Source: Paenibacillus lignilyticus
GTDB taxonomy: Bacteria > Bacillota > Bacilli > Paenibacillales > Paenibacillaceae
DNA: 64,000 nucleotides
NCBI RefSeq assembly: GCF_017942085.1
Contig: NZ_JAGKSP010000005.1
Location: 186,001 to 250,000 of the forward strand
Direction: 5' to 3'
The translations under genes were made by a program, and so were the position numbers. Positions 1 to 8,492 of the stretch are shown in pieces; within the stretch, counting starts at the first letter, position 1; every line of letters begins with the position of its first letter. Under the pieces are notes generated by a model, which was not told where the DNA came from, ran no database searches, and saw only the letters and a program-made list of their open reading frames with translations.

Positions 1-375
1 AATGTATTCCATAAAGCCGGCGCAAATCCGGCTCCGCTAGTCATTACGGATGACGACGGTTCAATCGAGCTTCGTAACAACTGGTTCACAGCAGGCTATT
101 ACTATGACTTCAATGAGCCGCTTCGTCTTCCGGCTAAGAACATTGGCACGTTAACGGGAACGGATCCGGGTTTGATCGATGTTTCGCTGAGCGGGCAGAA
201 TTACAAGCTCAGCGCAAGTTCTGCCCTTATCGATGCCGGAGCGGGCTTGCCGGGGCAATATGGCGATGTGATCGAGAAACAGTACGTGCTGCATCAGAAT
301 AGCGAGAAACGACCTGAGAAAGGCAAAATCGATATTGGCGCTTACGAATATGCGAACGGAGGTAAGCTCAAATGA
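1..375 (+). CDS. Right-handed parallel beta-helix protein, C-terminal end (partial)
   Basis: The reading frame is open from the first base of the window, so only the last 124 residues are visible. The tail carries the pattern of secreted parallel beta-helix proteins: the phrases LSASSALIDAGAG and DIGAYEY are typical of the last coils of beta-helix proteins related to polysaccharide lyases. The stop overlaps the start of the next gene in an ATGA junction, so it is translationally linked to the sugar-catabolic operon that follows. This suggests it acts on the polysaccharide whose products the operon degrades. The catalytic part and any signal peptide lie outside the window, so a specific activity cannot be assigned. 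Confidence 0.75.
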   Translation, partial: NVFHKAGANPAPLVITDDDGSIELRNNWFTAGYYYDFNEPLRLPAKNIGTLTGTDPGLIDVSLSGQNYKLSASSALIDAGAGLPGQYGDVIEKQYVLHQNSEKRPEKGKIDIGAYEYANGGKLK

Positions 376-1526
376 CTACTCATACCATCGGCATTATTAT
401 GAACGGCGTTACAGGACGAATGGGCACGAACCAGCATTTGATCCGATCCATTCTGGCGATTCGGAATCAAGGCGGTGTCCAGCTTGCGAATGGAGATACG
501 ATTATGCCGGATCCGATTCTGGTCGGTCGACAAGCGCATAAGCTGCAGGCATTGGCACAGAAACATGGGGTTGAAAAATGGAGCACGGACTTGAGCGCTT
601 GCTTGGCGGATTCGAATTATTCGATTTATTTTGATGCGCAAACGACAAATCGACGGGCAGCGAGCATTAAACAAGCCATTGCCGCGGGCAAACATATCTA
701 TTGCGAGAAACCGACGGCGGACAGCCTGGAACAATCGCTGGAGCTAGCGCGTCTGGCGAGGGAAGCGGGTGTCAAGAACGGCGTTGTGCAGGATAAATTG
801 TTCTTGCCGGGTTTATTGAAGCTGAAGCGGCTGGTCGATTCGGGTTACTTTGGCCGGATTCTGTCCGTACGAATGGAATTCGGCTACTGGGTATTCGAGG
901 GAGATTGGCAGGCAGGACAACGTCCATCCTGGAATTATCGCAAAGAGGACGGCGGCGGTATTATTGTCGATATGTTCGCGCATTGGCGATATGTGCTGGA
1001 CAATCTGTTCGGGGAAGTGAAGTCGGTTTCGTGCCTTGGTACAACCCACATCCCGCAGCGCGTGGATGAGCGAGGCGAGCGCTATGCGTGCACTGCCGAC
1101 GATGCGGCTTATGCAACATTCCTTCTTGAGAATGGCATCATCGTGCAAGCGAATTCTTCGTGGGCGGTGCGCGTAGATCGGGATGATTTGCTTACCATTC
1201 AAGTGGATGGCACCGAAGGCAGCGCCGTTGCCGGACTTCGGGATTGTAAAGTGCAGCATCGCGTGAATACGCCGAAGCCGGTGTGGAATCCGGATATTCC
1301 GAATCCATTCCGGTTCACGCAGCAGTGGCAGGAGGTACCGGACAATCAAGTATTCGAGAATGGCTTCAAGGAGCAATGGGAGCTCTTCTTGAAGCATGTC
1401 GTGGATGACGAGATACCATTCCAATGGGATCTGCTTGAAGGTGCGAAAGGAACGCAGATGGCGGAGCTCGGGTTGCAATCGTGGGCGGAGCGCCGCTGGA
1501 TCGACGTGCCGGCTCTGCAGCTGTAG
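372..1526 (+). CDS. Gfo/Idh/MocA family oxidoreductase
   Basis: 384-residue NAD(P)-dependent sugar or cyclitol dehydrogenase-like protein, the usual family length. The N-terminus has a Rossmann-type glycine motif (IIMNGVTGRMG, residues 8-18), and the conserved EKP signature appears as YCEKPTA near residue 115. The C-terminal half is the alpha/beta domain of this family (GGGIIVDMFAHWRYVLD). ATG lies inside the stop region of the upstream beta-helix gene. First enzyme of a seven-gene run to 7631. The family oxidises hydroxyls of sugars or inositols, commonly at C3; the exact substrate cannot be read from the sequence. Confidence 0.88.
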   Translation: MTTHTIGIIMNGVTGRMGTNQHLIRSILAIRNQGGVQLANGDTIMPDPILVGRQAHKLQALAQKHGVEKWSTDLSACLADSNYSIYFDAQTTNRRAASIKQAIAAGKHIYCEKPTADSLEQSLELARLAREAGVKNGVVQDKLFLPGLLKLKRLVDSGYFGRILSVRMEFGYWVFEGDWQAGQRPSWNYRKEDGGGIIVDMFAHWRYVLDNLFGEVKSVSCLGTTHIPQRVDERGERYACTADDAAYATFLLENGIIVQANSSWAVRVDRDDLLTIQVDGTEGSAVAGLRDCKVQHRVNTPKPVWNPDIPNPFRFTQQWQEVPDNQVFENGFKEQWELFLKHVVDDEIPFQWDLLEGAKGTQMAELGLQSWAERRWIDVPALQL

Positions 1527-1541
1527 GGGGTGCAGGTTAAG

Positions 1542-2714
1542 ATGACGATGATGGGAAATAGCTTAATGTTACCGCGTACAGGCGGCGGATTATATGAATA
1601 CAAGCTTGCGGGAACAGCGCCGATTGCCTCACCTTCCGTCCCTTTGCAAGGAAGAATTGCCTTCTCCGCCGTGCATGTCGTCTGTGACCCTTTCGCTGAA
1701 GCAGAGCCGCTGCTTGGCGCGGCGATCGATTGGCAGACCACGATGGCGTATCGGCATCATCTATGGACGCTGGGCCTTGGAGTAGCGGAAGCGATGGACA
1801 CGGCCCAGCGGGGGATGGGGCTGGATTGGGTCCGCGCCAAAGAGTTGATTGGTCTCTCCTTGAAGGAAGCGAACTCGGTTCAGGGCAAAATCGCTTGCGG
1901 AGCCGGAACGGACCAGCTCCTGCCGGGACCGCAAGTTACGATCGATGAGGTCATCCGCGCCTACGAAGAGCAATGCGAATATATCGAAAGCCGAGGCGGG
2001 CAAGTCATTCTGATGGCAAGCCGCGCACTGGCTGCAGCGGCGAAGTCGCCCGAGGACTATGAACGGGTATACGGCACGATTCTGCGGCAAGCATCCCGTC
2101 CGGTTATTCTGCACTGGCTAGGCGACATGTTTGATCCGGCGCTGGCCGGGTATTGGGGCGAGCGCAATGTCGATGCCGCGATGGACGTGTGTCTTCGTAT
2201 CATTCATGCTCATCAGGATAAGGTAGATGGCATCAAGATATCGCTGCTCGATGCGGATAAGGAAGTGCAGATGAGGCGGAAGCTGCCAAACGGTGTTCGC
2301 ATGTACACGGGGGATGATTTCAATTATCCCGATCTGATTCTCGGCGATGAGCAGGGTTACAGCCATGCTTTGCTCGGCATATTCGATGCGATCGCGCCGG
2401 TCGCCGCGGCTGCGATTCATGCGCTCGATCAAGGGGATGCGGCGCAGTATCGCGCTTTGTTCGATCCGACGGTTCCGTTGTCCAGGCATATTTTCCGGCG
2501 TCCGACCTATGCGTATAAGACAGGCATTGTGTATATGGCCTATCTGAACGGACATCAGTCCCACTTCCGAATGCTGGGCGGCGCGGAAGGTGCAAGGTCA
2601 ATCCTTCATCTGGCAGAGTTGTTTACGCTTGCCGATCAAGCGGGACTGCTGGCACAGCCGGAGCTGGCTGTACATCGCATGAAGCGAGTTCTTGCACTGG
2701 CAGGTATAGAGTAG
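1542..2714 (+). CDS. Dihydrodipicolinate synthase-like protein (DUF993 family)
   Basis: About 390 residues; TIM-barrel class I aldolase/lyase-like protein of the DUF993 type. The likely Schiff-base lysine sits in VDGIKISLLDADKE, followed by the MYTGDDFNYPDLIL segment in the position where DHDPS/NAL enzymes bind substrate carboxylate. GTG at 1530 opens the same frame but lies inside the G-run; ATG 1542 has an AGGGGG ribosome site about 11 bases upstream and is preferred. Only about 15 bases separate it from the oxidoreductase gene. By context it would cleave or dehydrate an oxidised sugar made by its neighbours; this is inference. Confidence 0.8.
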   Translation: MTMMGNSLMLPRTGGGLYEYKLAGTAPIASPSVPLQGRIAFSAVHVVCDPFAEAEPLLGAAIDWQTTMAYRHHLWTLGLGVAEAMDTAQRGMGLDWVRAKELIGLSLKEANSVQGKIACGAGTDQLLPGPQVTIDEVIRAYEEQCEYIESRGGQVILMASRALAAAAKSPEDYERVYGTILRQASRPVILHWLGDMFDPALAGYWGERNVDAAMDVCLRIIHAHQDKVDGIKISLLDADKEVQMRRKLPNGVRMYTGDDFNYPDLILGDEQGYSHALLGIFDAIAPVAAAAIHALDQGDAAQYRALFDPTVPLSRHIFRRPTYAYKTGIVYMAYLNGHQSHFRMLGGAEGARSILHLAELFTLADQAGLLAQPELAVHRMKRVLALAGIE

Positions 2715-2729
2715 ATGGGAGTGATCGGT

Positions 2730-3551
2730 TTGGAACAATTGAATACCTTCAACCGGCTTAGCTTGAATCAAATCACGACGGATCGATTGTCTTTGCCGGA
2801 AGCTGTGGAGGCATGCGTACGTGCTGACATTCCGTGGATTGCGCTGTGGAGGCATAAACTGGCTCAAACCGGATTAATAGAAGCCAAGCGCTTGATTCGT
2901 GATTCCGGACTTCAAGTATCCAGCATATGCCGAGGCGGCATGTTTCCGGCAGCTACCGCTGAAGAACGCCGGCAGCGGATGGATGATAACCGTCGTGCGG
3001 TCGAAGAAGCGGCTGAGCTCGGAGCGGATATTCTTGTTCTTGTTTGCGGTCCGGCACCGGATAAAGACATCGCTGCTGCGAGACTTATGGTGGAAGAAGG
3101 GATCGCCGAGCTGGTGCCTTATGCGGAGTCGCATGGGATCACGCTTGGCATTGAACCGCTTCATCCGATGTATGCGGCTGAACGTTCCGTAATTAATTTG
3201 CTATCGCAAGCGAACGAAATCGCCGAGCGGTACAGACCGAATCAAGTCGGCGTCGTAGTCGATGTGTTTCATGTGTGGTGGGATCCGGCATTATATGAAC
3301 AGATTGCCAGAGCAGCCGGTAGAATCGTCGGCTATCATGTGTCCGATTGGATCGTGCCGACGCCTGACCTGCTTATGGGGCGGGGCATGATGGGAGATGG
3401 GGTTATCGATCTGCGGCGCATTCGCAAGGCCGTTGAAGCAGCGGGTTATAACGGGCCGATCGAGGTGGAGATTTTCAACAAGGCGATCTGGGAGCTAGAT
3501 GGCGATGAGTCGCTTGCTTTAATGAAGCATCGTTACTTGGAACATGCGTAA
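2730..3551 (+). CDS. Sugar phosphate isomerase/epimerase (xylose isomerase-like TIM barrel)
   Basis: About 273 residues, AP-endonuclease-2/xylose isomerase-like TIM barrel. Typical metal-site segments are visible: LGIEPLHP (Glu), VGVVVDVFHVWWDP (Asp and His), VGYHVSDWI (His/Asp) and PIEVEIFN (Glu). An ATG directly abuts the previous stop (2715), but the TGGGAG at 2716-2721 is best spaced for TTG at 2730, giving an N-terminus of MEQLNTFNRLSLNQIT. Partner of Gfo/Idh/MocA oxidoreductases in many sugar, inositol and keto-glycoside pathways. Substrate unknown. Confidence 0.85.
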   Translation: MEQLNTFNRLSLNQITTDRLSLPEAVEACVRADIPWIALWRHKLAQTGLIEAKRLIRDSGLQVSSICRGGMFPAATAEERRQRMDDNRRAVEEAAELGADILVLVCGPAPDKDIAAARLMVEEGIAELVPYAESHGITLGIEPLHPMYAAERSVINLLSQANEIAERYRPNQVGVVVDVFHVWWDPALYEQIARAAGRIVGYHVSDWIVPTPDLLMGRGMMGDGVIDLRRIRKAVEAAGYNGPIEVEIFNKAIWELDGDESLALMKHRYLEHA

Positions 3552-3569
3552 GGGGCGGAGGTATTGAAC

Positions 3570-4367
3570 ATGAGAACCTATTATGAGGCAGATAAAGTGC
3601 ATAACGAAATTCCTTATGAACCGATCCCTGATGAAGTCAGGGCGATCTACTTGCGCCCGGGGGAGCTGCTGTCTATACAAGAGCAGTTCCCTGTTGCATT
3701 TCAGCCCCTCGGTACATTGGAGTGGCATGGGAGACATAATCCGCTTGGCGTGGATTCGCTCAAAGCCGAGCATTTATGTTTGGAGGCGGCGAAGCAGGCG
3801 GGCGGCGTCGTGATGCCTGCGATTCATTTTGCAGCGGATGCTTATTGGGATGCAGGATTTGGAATCGGCTATGGGATGGATGCGACTGCAGGCTACCAGC
3901 TTCCGGGTTCCTTTTATGCCATTGATACGGCTCTGTTCGCTGCGCTGCTCCTTAACGCTTGCAGGAACTACTTGAATCGCGGCTTTAAGCTCGTCGTGCT
4001 CGTATCCGGTCATAATCCCTCCATTCAGCAAAATGTGCTCGATGAGGTGTGCTACCATTGCAAATCACCGGATGGTTTCGAGCCGGTCTGTTTTACAATG
4101 GATTATTTGCTCATGGAAGCGGATGATCCGCGACGTGCCAGTGATCATGCGGCAGGCATTGAAACGAGCATGATGCTGCATTTGAACAAGGACAGAGTCA
4201 ACATGGAAGCGAATGCGGGGCATGCGCGGGAGCATCTTGGCATTGGCGGTTCGATGCCGTATTCGGATGCTACAGCGGAAGAAGGGGAGCTTCGATTTAA
4301 CCTGCAGGTCGCTGGTTTGGTCAAGTTTGCAACGGAGCGACATCAACGACTGCTTGGCACAATCTGA
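3570..4367 (+). CDS. Creatininase family amidohydrolase
   Basis: 265 residues, the normal length of the family. Metal-ligand motifs are intact: LGTLEWHGRHNPLGVD (Glu, His, Asp), VSGHNPSIQQ (His) and AGIETSMML (Glu). The start is ATG 3570 behind GCGGAGG; the in-frame TTG at 3564 lies too close. Characterised relatives hydrolyse cyclic amides or formamides (creatininase, FAPy hydrolases, MftE). In an operon with NagA and a sugar kinase it may remove an amide-linked group from an amino-sugar intermediate, but this is a guess from context. Confidence 0.85.
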   Translation: MRTYYEADKVHNEIPYEPIPDEVRAIYLRPGELLSIQEQFPVAFQPLGTLEWHGRHNPLGVDSLKAEHLCLEAAKQAGGVVMPAIHFAADAYWDAGFGIGYGMDATAGYQLPGSFYAIDTALFAALLLNACRNYLNRGFKLVVLVSGHNPSIQQNVLDEVCYHCKSPDGFEPVCFTMDYLLMEADDPRRASDHAAGIETSMMLHLNKDRVNMEANAGHAREHLGIGGSMPYSDATAEEGELRFNLQVAGLVKFATERHQRLLGTI

Positions 4368-4412
4368 GGAATGAATACATGTCCCAGTTGATTAAGTAAA
4401 GGGGATGAAGCG

Positions 4413-5588
4413 ATGGCAGCGCAATTCGTATGTTATGTCGGCGCCTCCGTTTATACACCTAGTGGCATCGTGGAGCAAGGAAAGGTACTTGTAGATGAAC
4501 ATGGCAAAATAGCCGAAATAGTCGGCGAGGCGGAGCTCAGCGTGGATTCCGAGGTGCTGCTGAAGGATGTCAGCGGCTTGCTTCTCATACCCGGCTTTAT
4601 AGATGTACATATACATGGCGGCAATGGCTTCAGCGCGATGTCGGGGGAATACGGGCATTTGGACGGAATCAGCAGATTCCATGCGGCGAACGGGACGACC
4701 TCCTTCCTGGCAACGACGACCACAGCTCCGCTTGAGCGAATTGAATACGCATTGTGTCATATCGCGGCAGCTGTTCGCGAAGGCGTCTCGGGGGCAGAGC
4801 TGATTGGGATTCATCTGGAAGGGCCTTATATCGATGAGCTGAGGCGAGGAGCACAGAGTAAAACAGATATCCGTAAGCCTGACGGGTTGGAAATTGAGAA
4901 GCTTATAGAAGTGGCTGATCGGCAAATTAGATTGGTGACTCTTGCACCGGAAGTGCGCGGAGGACTAGAAGCGGTGAGACAGCTGGTGAGACTTGGGATT
5001 ACCGTGTCGGCTGGACATTCGAATGCCACCTACGATCAGGTATGCGAAGCTGTCGGTTGTGGGTTGAATCATACCACCCATCACTTTAATGGGATGAGCC
5101 CGCTTCATCATCGCGAGCCTGGCTTGGCCGGGGCGGGACTCATGCTGGAGGAGCTGACGACAGAACTGATTTGCGATGGCATTCATGTTCATCCTGCGGT
5201 AGTGAAGCTATTGTTCGATACGAAAGGGCCGGATCAGGTCTGCATGATTACGGACGCGGTAACCTGTGCCGGTCTTGCGGATGGCGATTATGGTGAAGTG
5301 ACGATGCAAGACGGACAGATCTATTTGAAGGATGGTTCCAGTTTGGCCGGAAGCTCGCTGACGATGATTCAAGCATTGCGCAATGCGATCCGGTTTACGG
5401 GGTATCCGCTAGAGAAACTATTGCCGTCCATGACTATGGTACCCGCGCGTCAAGCAGGTGTAGCTGCAAGTAAGGGGTCTCTTGTGCCGGGAAAAGATGC
5501 GGATTTCCTCCTGCTGGATCAGAACCTCGAGGTCGTGGCAACATTTGTTCGCGGGAAGTCGGTCTATCGGAGGGAGACGGATGGCTGA
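4413..5588 (+). CDS. nagA: N-acetylglucosamine-6-phosphate deacetylase
   Basis: 391 residues, normal NagA length. Cytosolic amidohydrolase that removes acetate from GlcNAc-6-phosphate. Motifs in order: GFIDVHIHGGNG, HLEGPYID (metal Glu), VSAGHSNAT (His), HHFNGMSPLHHREPG (His), CDGIHVHP and MITDAVTCAG (catalytic Asp). Good ribosome site (AAAGGGG). Followed by a ROK kinase with an 8-base overlap, so kinase plus deacetylase form a unit giving hexosamine-6-phosphate. A second NagA-like gene lies at 25655, and a NagB-like deaminase only there. Confidence 0.92.
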   Translation: MAAQFVCYVGASVYTPSGIVEQGKVLVDEHGKIAEIVGEAELSVDSEVLLKDVSGLLLIPGFIDVHIHGGNGFSAMSGEYGHLDGISRFHAANGTTSFLATTTTAPLERIEYALCHIAAAVREGVSGAELIGIHLEGPYIDELRRGAQSKTDIRKPDGLEIEKLIEVADRQIRLVTLAPEVRGGLEAVRQLVRLGITVSAGHSNATYDQVCEAVGCGLNHTTHHFNGMSPLHHREPGLAGAGLMLEELTTELICDGIHVHPAVVKLLFDTKGPDQVCMITDAVTCAGLADGDYGEVTMQDGQIYLKDGSSLAGSSLTMIQALRNAIRFTGYPLEKLLPSMTMVPARQAGVAASKGSLVPGKDADFLLLDQNLEVVATFVRGKSVYRRETDG

Positions 5589-6624
5589 TTCAGCCGCAGC
5601 ATCAGCAACGGCGCCGGAAGCGGGAGCTATCGCTTTGAAGCAAGCTTATGTGGGCGTAGATATTGGCGGTACTAACACTGTAATTGGCATTTTCGATCAT
5701 TCGCTGCACTTGCTGAAGAAGAAGTCGATCCCTACGCTGCTGCCTCATTTGCCGAAAACGACTGATTATCCTGAGACATTCTTCGAGTCGCTTACCGCCG
5801 AAATCATCGCACTGGCTCGGGAAGCGGATTGTTCAGATGGTTTGGCTCTTTGCGGCATGGGCGTTCCCGGCATTGTTGATCCTGTTCGCGGAAGGGCAGA
5901 AGCGGCATCGAACTTAGGCTGGCTCAATGTTCCGTTCGCAGAGCAGATGAGCAGCAGATTGGGCATTCCGGTGCGAATCGACAACGACGTGAGAATTTAT
6001 GCGCTTGGCGAAGTCATCGCAGGTTCCGGTCAAGGCTATCGGAATGTGCTTTGCGTGACCGTAGGTACAGGCATTGCGGCGGCAATCTTTGCCGAAGGAC
6101 GTATCATTGTCGGTGGAGATTATTTTGCCGGGGAAATTGCACATGATCCTGTGGAAGGGGCGGTTGGCCGCTGCATCTGCGGTCAGCAGGGATGTGTGGA
6201 AAGCATTGTCTCTGCGACCGGAATTACTCGATTGGCTCGCGAAGCTGTTGAACGTGGGGGCGGAATGAGCACCTTTTTGCAGTCACTGGACCGAGCTCCT
6301 ACCGCATTCGATGTCTATTCTGCGGCTGTGGCCGGTGACGCTGTTGCGCAGGGGATTTTTCGCTACGTGGGTGAGGTGCTTGGCTCCAAATTGTTGACCG
6401 CCGTCTGTTTGCTGAATCCGGATGCCATCATTATTGGGGGCGGCGTTGCGGAAGCCGGTGAACTGCTGCTCGGTCCGATCCGAGACAAAATCCATGCACG
6501 ATATGTCAATGCGAAGAAACCTGCGATTCTGAAAGCGAAATTAGGCGATTCCGCCGGTTTAATCGGTGCCGTGACATTTGCGGGGCAGTATCGTCAAGGG
6601 GAAAGGAATGACTGTGAAACATGA
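5581..6624 (+). CDS. ROK family sugar kinase (glucokinase/N-acetylhexosamine kinase type)
   Basis: 347 residues. ATP-dependent sugar kinase: phosphate-1 motif VGVDIGGTNTVIGIFD near the N-terminus, the ROK zinc motif CICGQQGCVES, the preceding EIAHDPVE with the zinc-binding His, and the adenosine-site GGGVAEAGELL. ATG 5581 overlaps the nagA stop and has CGGAGGGAG upstream. Being fused translationally to nagA points to GlcNAc or ManNAc as substrate rather than glucose. The stop overlaps the next start (ATGA). Confidence 0.87.
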   Translation: MADSAAASATAPEAGAIALKQAYVGVDIGGTNTVIGIFDHSLHLLKKKSIPTLLPHLPKTTDYPETFFESLTAEIIALAREADCSDGLALCGMGVPGIVDPVRGRAEAASNLGWLNVPFAEQMSSRLGIPVRIDNDVRIYALGEVIAGSGQGYRNVLCVTVGTGIAAAIFAEGRIIVGGDYFAGEIAHDPVEGAVGRCICGQQGCVESIVSATGITRLAREAVERGGGMSTFLQSLDRAPTAFDVYSAAVAGDAVAQGIFRYVGEVLGSKLLTAVCLLNPDAIIIGGGVAEAGELLLGPIRDKIHARYVNAKKPAILKAKLGDSAGLIGAVTFAGQYRQGERNDCET

Positions 6625-7631
6625 CTCAGGTGAAAGTTGCGAAGCTGGTATTTCCGGGGCCATTTGCGCTTGCATATGAAGCGGGGAATCTTGATCTTAA
6701 TGCTGTGTCCGATGATCAAGTAGTGGTCAAGACTACGTTTAGCTTAATCAGCCCGGGTACAGAGCTTGCGCTGTATACGGGCACTCACATTGACATCGAT
6801 AACCCGCGGAATCGCTTCGCGAAATTCCCGTTTTATCCGGGATATGCTGCTGTTGGGGAAGTGGTCGCAGCTGGCGCCGGGACTGATTTTGCGGTGGGGG
6901 ATCGTGTTTTTACAGCAGGGCATCATGCGAGTTATGGTGTGTTTGGGGCATCCGACGAGGAGATCGTGAAGATCTCAGACGGAGCAGATCCACAGCTGTC
7001 GCTGTTCGCCAGAATTGCCGAAATTTCAATGACATCCGTTCTGCAGTCGCGGGTTAGAGAAGGGGATTATGTAGTCGTGCTTGGCATGGGGCTGGTCGGG
7101 AATTTAGCGGCGCAGCTGTATGCGAGACAAGGAGCTATCCCCATCGGGGTCGATGTGGTAGCTGAACGGCTGGAGTTAGCCCGACTGACGAATTTGGAGC
7201 ATGTCGTGCAATCGGGGACGGGGATGTTGGAAGCCATTCATCAGATTACAGGCGGCAAAGACCCGGATATCGTTGTCGAGGCAACAGGGGTTCCGGCACT
7301 CGTGAATACCGCGCTTGAGCTGTGCAGAGTGCACGGACAGGTGATAGTGCTGGGATCGACACGCGGGTTAGTGACCGTGAACGTGTACGATCATATTCAC
7401 CGCAAAGGCGTCAGCTTGATCGGCGCTCATGCCTCTGTGAAAGATATCGACGGGCTTCCGTCGTCAGGCGCGCTCTATCGAGAGTTACTGCAGCTTATCG
7501 AATGCGGTGAGCTGGCAGTTGAACCGTTCATCACGCATATGCTGCCGAGTACGCAAGCTAAACAGGGGTATGAACTGTTGTTGAATAACAAGGAAGTCGC
7601 GCTCGGGGTCCTATTGGACTGGCGTGACTGA
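6621..7631 (+). CDS. Medium-chain zinc-type alcohol/sugar dehydrogenase
   Basis: 336 residues, MDR superfamily. The catalytic domain begins with SLISPGTELALYTG, and the Rossmann motif is VVVLGMGLVGNLAAQ with an acidic residue (GVDVVAERL) favouring NAD. I see neither the four-cysteine structural zinc lobe nor the canonical GHE catalytic zinc motif, so it belongs to the shorter BchC-like MDR group. It is the last gene of the operon, overlapping the ROK kinase by 4 bases and followed by a terminator. Probably oxidises a sugar hydroxyl; substrate unknown. Confidence 0.8.
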   Translation: MTQVKVAKLVFPGPFALAYEAGNLDLNAVSDDQVVVKTTFSLISPGTELALYTGTHIDIDNPRNRFAKFPFYPGYAAVGEVVAAGAGTDFAVGDRVFTAGHHASYGVFGASDEEIVKISDGADPQLSLFARIAEISMTSVLQSRVREGDYVVVLGMGLVGNLAAQLYARQGAIPIGVDVVAERLELARLTNLEHVVQSGTGMLEAIHQITGGKDPDIVVEATGVPALVNTALELCRVHGQVIVLGSTRGLVTVNVYDHIHRKGVSLIGAHASVKDIDGLPSSGALYRELLQLIECGELAVEPFITHMLPSTQAKQGYELLLNNKEVALGVLLDWRD

Positions 7632-7646
7632 GTATATATCGGTGCG

Positions 7647-7685
7647 AAAAGGCCCGCTTCCTTTATTGGAAGCGGCCTTTTTGTT
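7647..7685 (+). terminator. Rho-independent terminator of the first catabolic operon
   Basis: GGAAGC pairs with GCTTCC and flanking GGCC/AAAAGG sequences extend the stem with one bulged C; the right arm runs into CTTTTTG. It lies 15 bases after the dehydrogenase stop. Confidence 0.85.
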
Positions 7686-7699
7686 ACTCGAAATGCGGT

Positions 7700-8045
7700 G
7701 ACAGATACATCGGAAGCTCACCTAGGCATCTACATTGGCGGGAAACCGGTGGAAATCGCAAAAGTAGCTCACCCAGGAGTCTACATTGGCGGGAAATCGG
7801 TGGAAATCGCGAAAGAAGCATACCTAGGGATCTACATTGGGGGGAAACCGGTGAAAATCGCAAAAGTAGCTCACCCAGGAGTCTACATTGGCGGGAAATC
7901 GGTGGAAATCGCGAAAGAAGCATACCTAGGGATCTACATTGGGGGGAAACCGGTGAAAATCGCAAAAGTAGCTCACCTAGGAGTCTACATTGGCGGGAAA
8001 TCGGTGGAAATCGCGAAAGAAGCATACCTAGGGAGTTACATTTGA
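7700..8045. repeat. Tandem array A: six 51-bp units, alternating in two types
   Basis: The phrase TACATTGG recurs at 7731, 7782, 7833, 7884, 7935 and 7986, exactly 51 bp apart, with a degenerate end at 8037 and a truncated unit in front. Units alternate between a form with ACCGG...GTAGCTCACCCAGGAGTCTAC and one with ATCGG...GAAGCATACCTAGGGATCTAC, so there is a 102-bp super-period. Within a unit GGAAATCG can occur twice. Both strands stay open because 51 is divisible by three. Between convergent operons. Confidence 0.9.
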
Positions 8046-8062
8046 GCAAGAGTAGATTTCTA

Positions 8063-8094
8063 GTAGATGTGTGGCTCTAGGAGAACACATCTAC
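8063..8094. repeat. Hairpin between repeat arrays A and B
   Basis: GTAGATGTGT at 8063-8072 is the exact reverse complement of ACACATCTAC at 8085-8094; CTC/GAG in the loop around a CTAGG core can extend the fold. The same core occurs in the units of the neighbouring array. Confidence 0.75.
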
Positions 8095-8395
8095 CAAAAG
8101 TGGTAGGATTCATAGGAAGTGTAGCCCTAGGAGCCACACATGAATAGTGGTGGATGCGTAGGAAGTGTAGCCCTAGGAGCAACTCATGCGTCGAATAGTG
8201 GTGGATGCGTAGGAAGTGTAGCTCTAGGAGCAACTCATGCGTCGAATAGTGGTGGATGCGTAGGAAGTGTAGCCCTAGGAGCATCTCATGCGTCGAAAAG
8301 TGGTGGATTCGTAGGAAGTGTAGCTCTAGGAGCCACACATGCGTCGAAAAGTGGTGGATTCATAGGAAGTGTAGCTCCAGGAGCCACACTTTAGC
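8095..8395. repeat. Tandem array B: six units of 46-51 bp
   Basis: AGGAAGTGTAG recurs at 8114, 8160, 8211, 8262, 8313 and 8364. The first spacing is 46 bp (GCGTC missing), the others exactly 51 bp. Each unit contains GTGTAGCYC-TA-GGAGC, several with a near-perfect inverted repeat GTGTAGCTC/GAGCCACAC around CTAGG. Same unit length as array A but a different sequence apart from the CTAGG-centred core. Confidence 0.9.
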
Positions 8396-8413
8396 TTCAA
8401 AAGTGATAGAAAA

Positions 8414-8448
8414 GTAGAAAGAGTTGCTCTGGGAGCAACTCTTTCTAC
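8414..8448. terminator. Perfect 16-bp inverted repeat closing the repeat region
   Basis: GTAGAAAGAGTTGCTC (8414-8429), loop TGG, then its exact reverse complement (8433-8448). No T-run on the plus side. It lies 45 bases beyond the 3' end of the minus-strand kinase gene, so it may act as that gene's terminator, or be another member of the repeat family since it keeps the GTAG...CTAC ends. Confidence 0.6.
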
Positions 8449-8492
8449 AAAACTAGCTTCAGTGTGTTGGTGCAGTGGTCTGCGCACTCAAA

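Noticed and set aside
7684..8394. Long open frames on both strands through the repeat arrays, as if coding for repetitive proteins
   Set aside because: The unit length is a multiple of three, which keeps all frames open without selection. There is no ribosome site, and the frames on both strands are equally long.
7700..8395. CRISPR array
   Set aside because: Units are contiguous near-identical 51-mers without unique spacers, and no cas genes are present.
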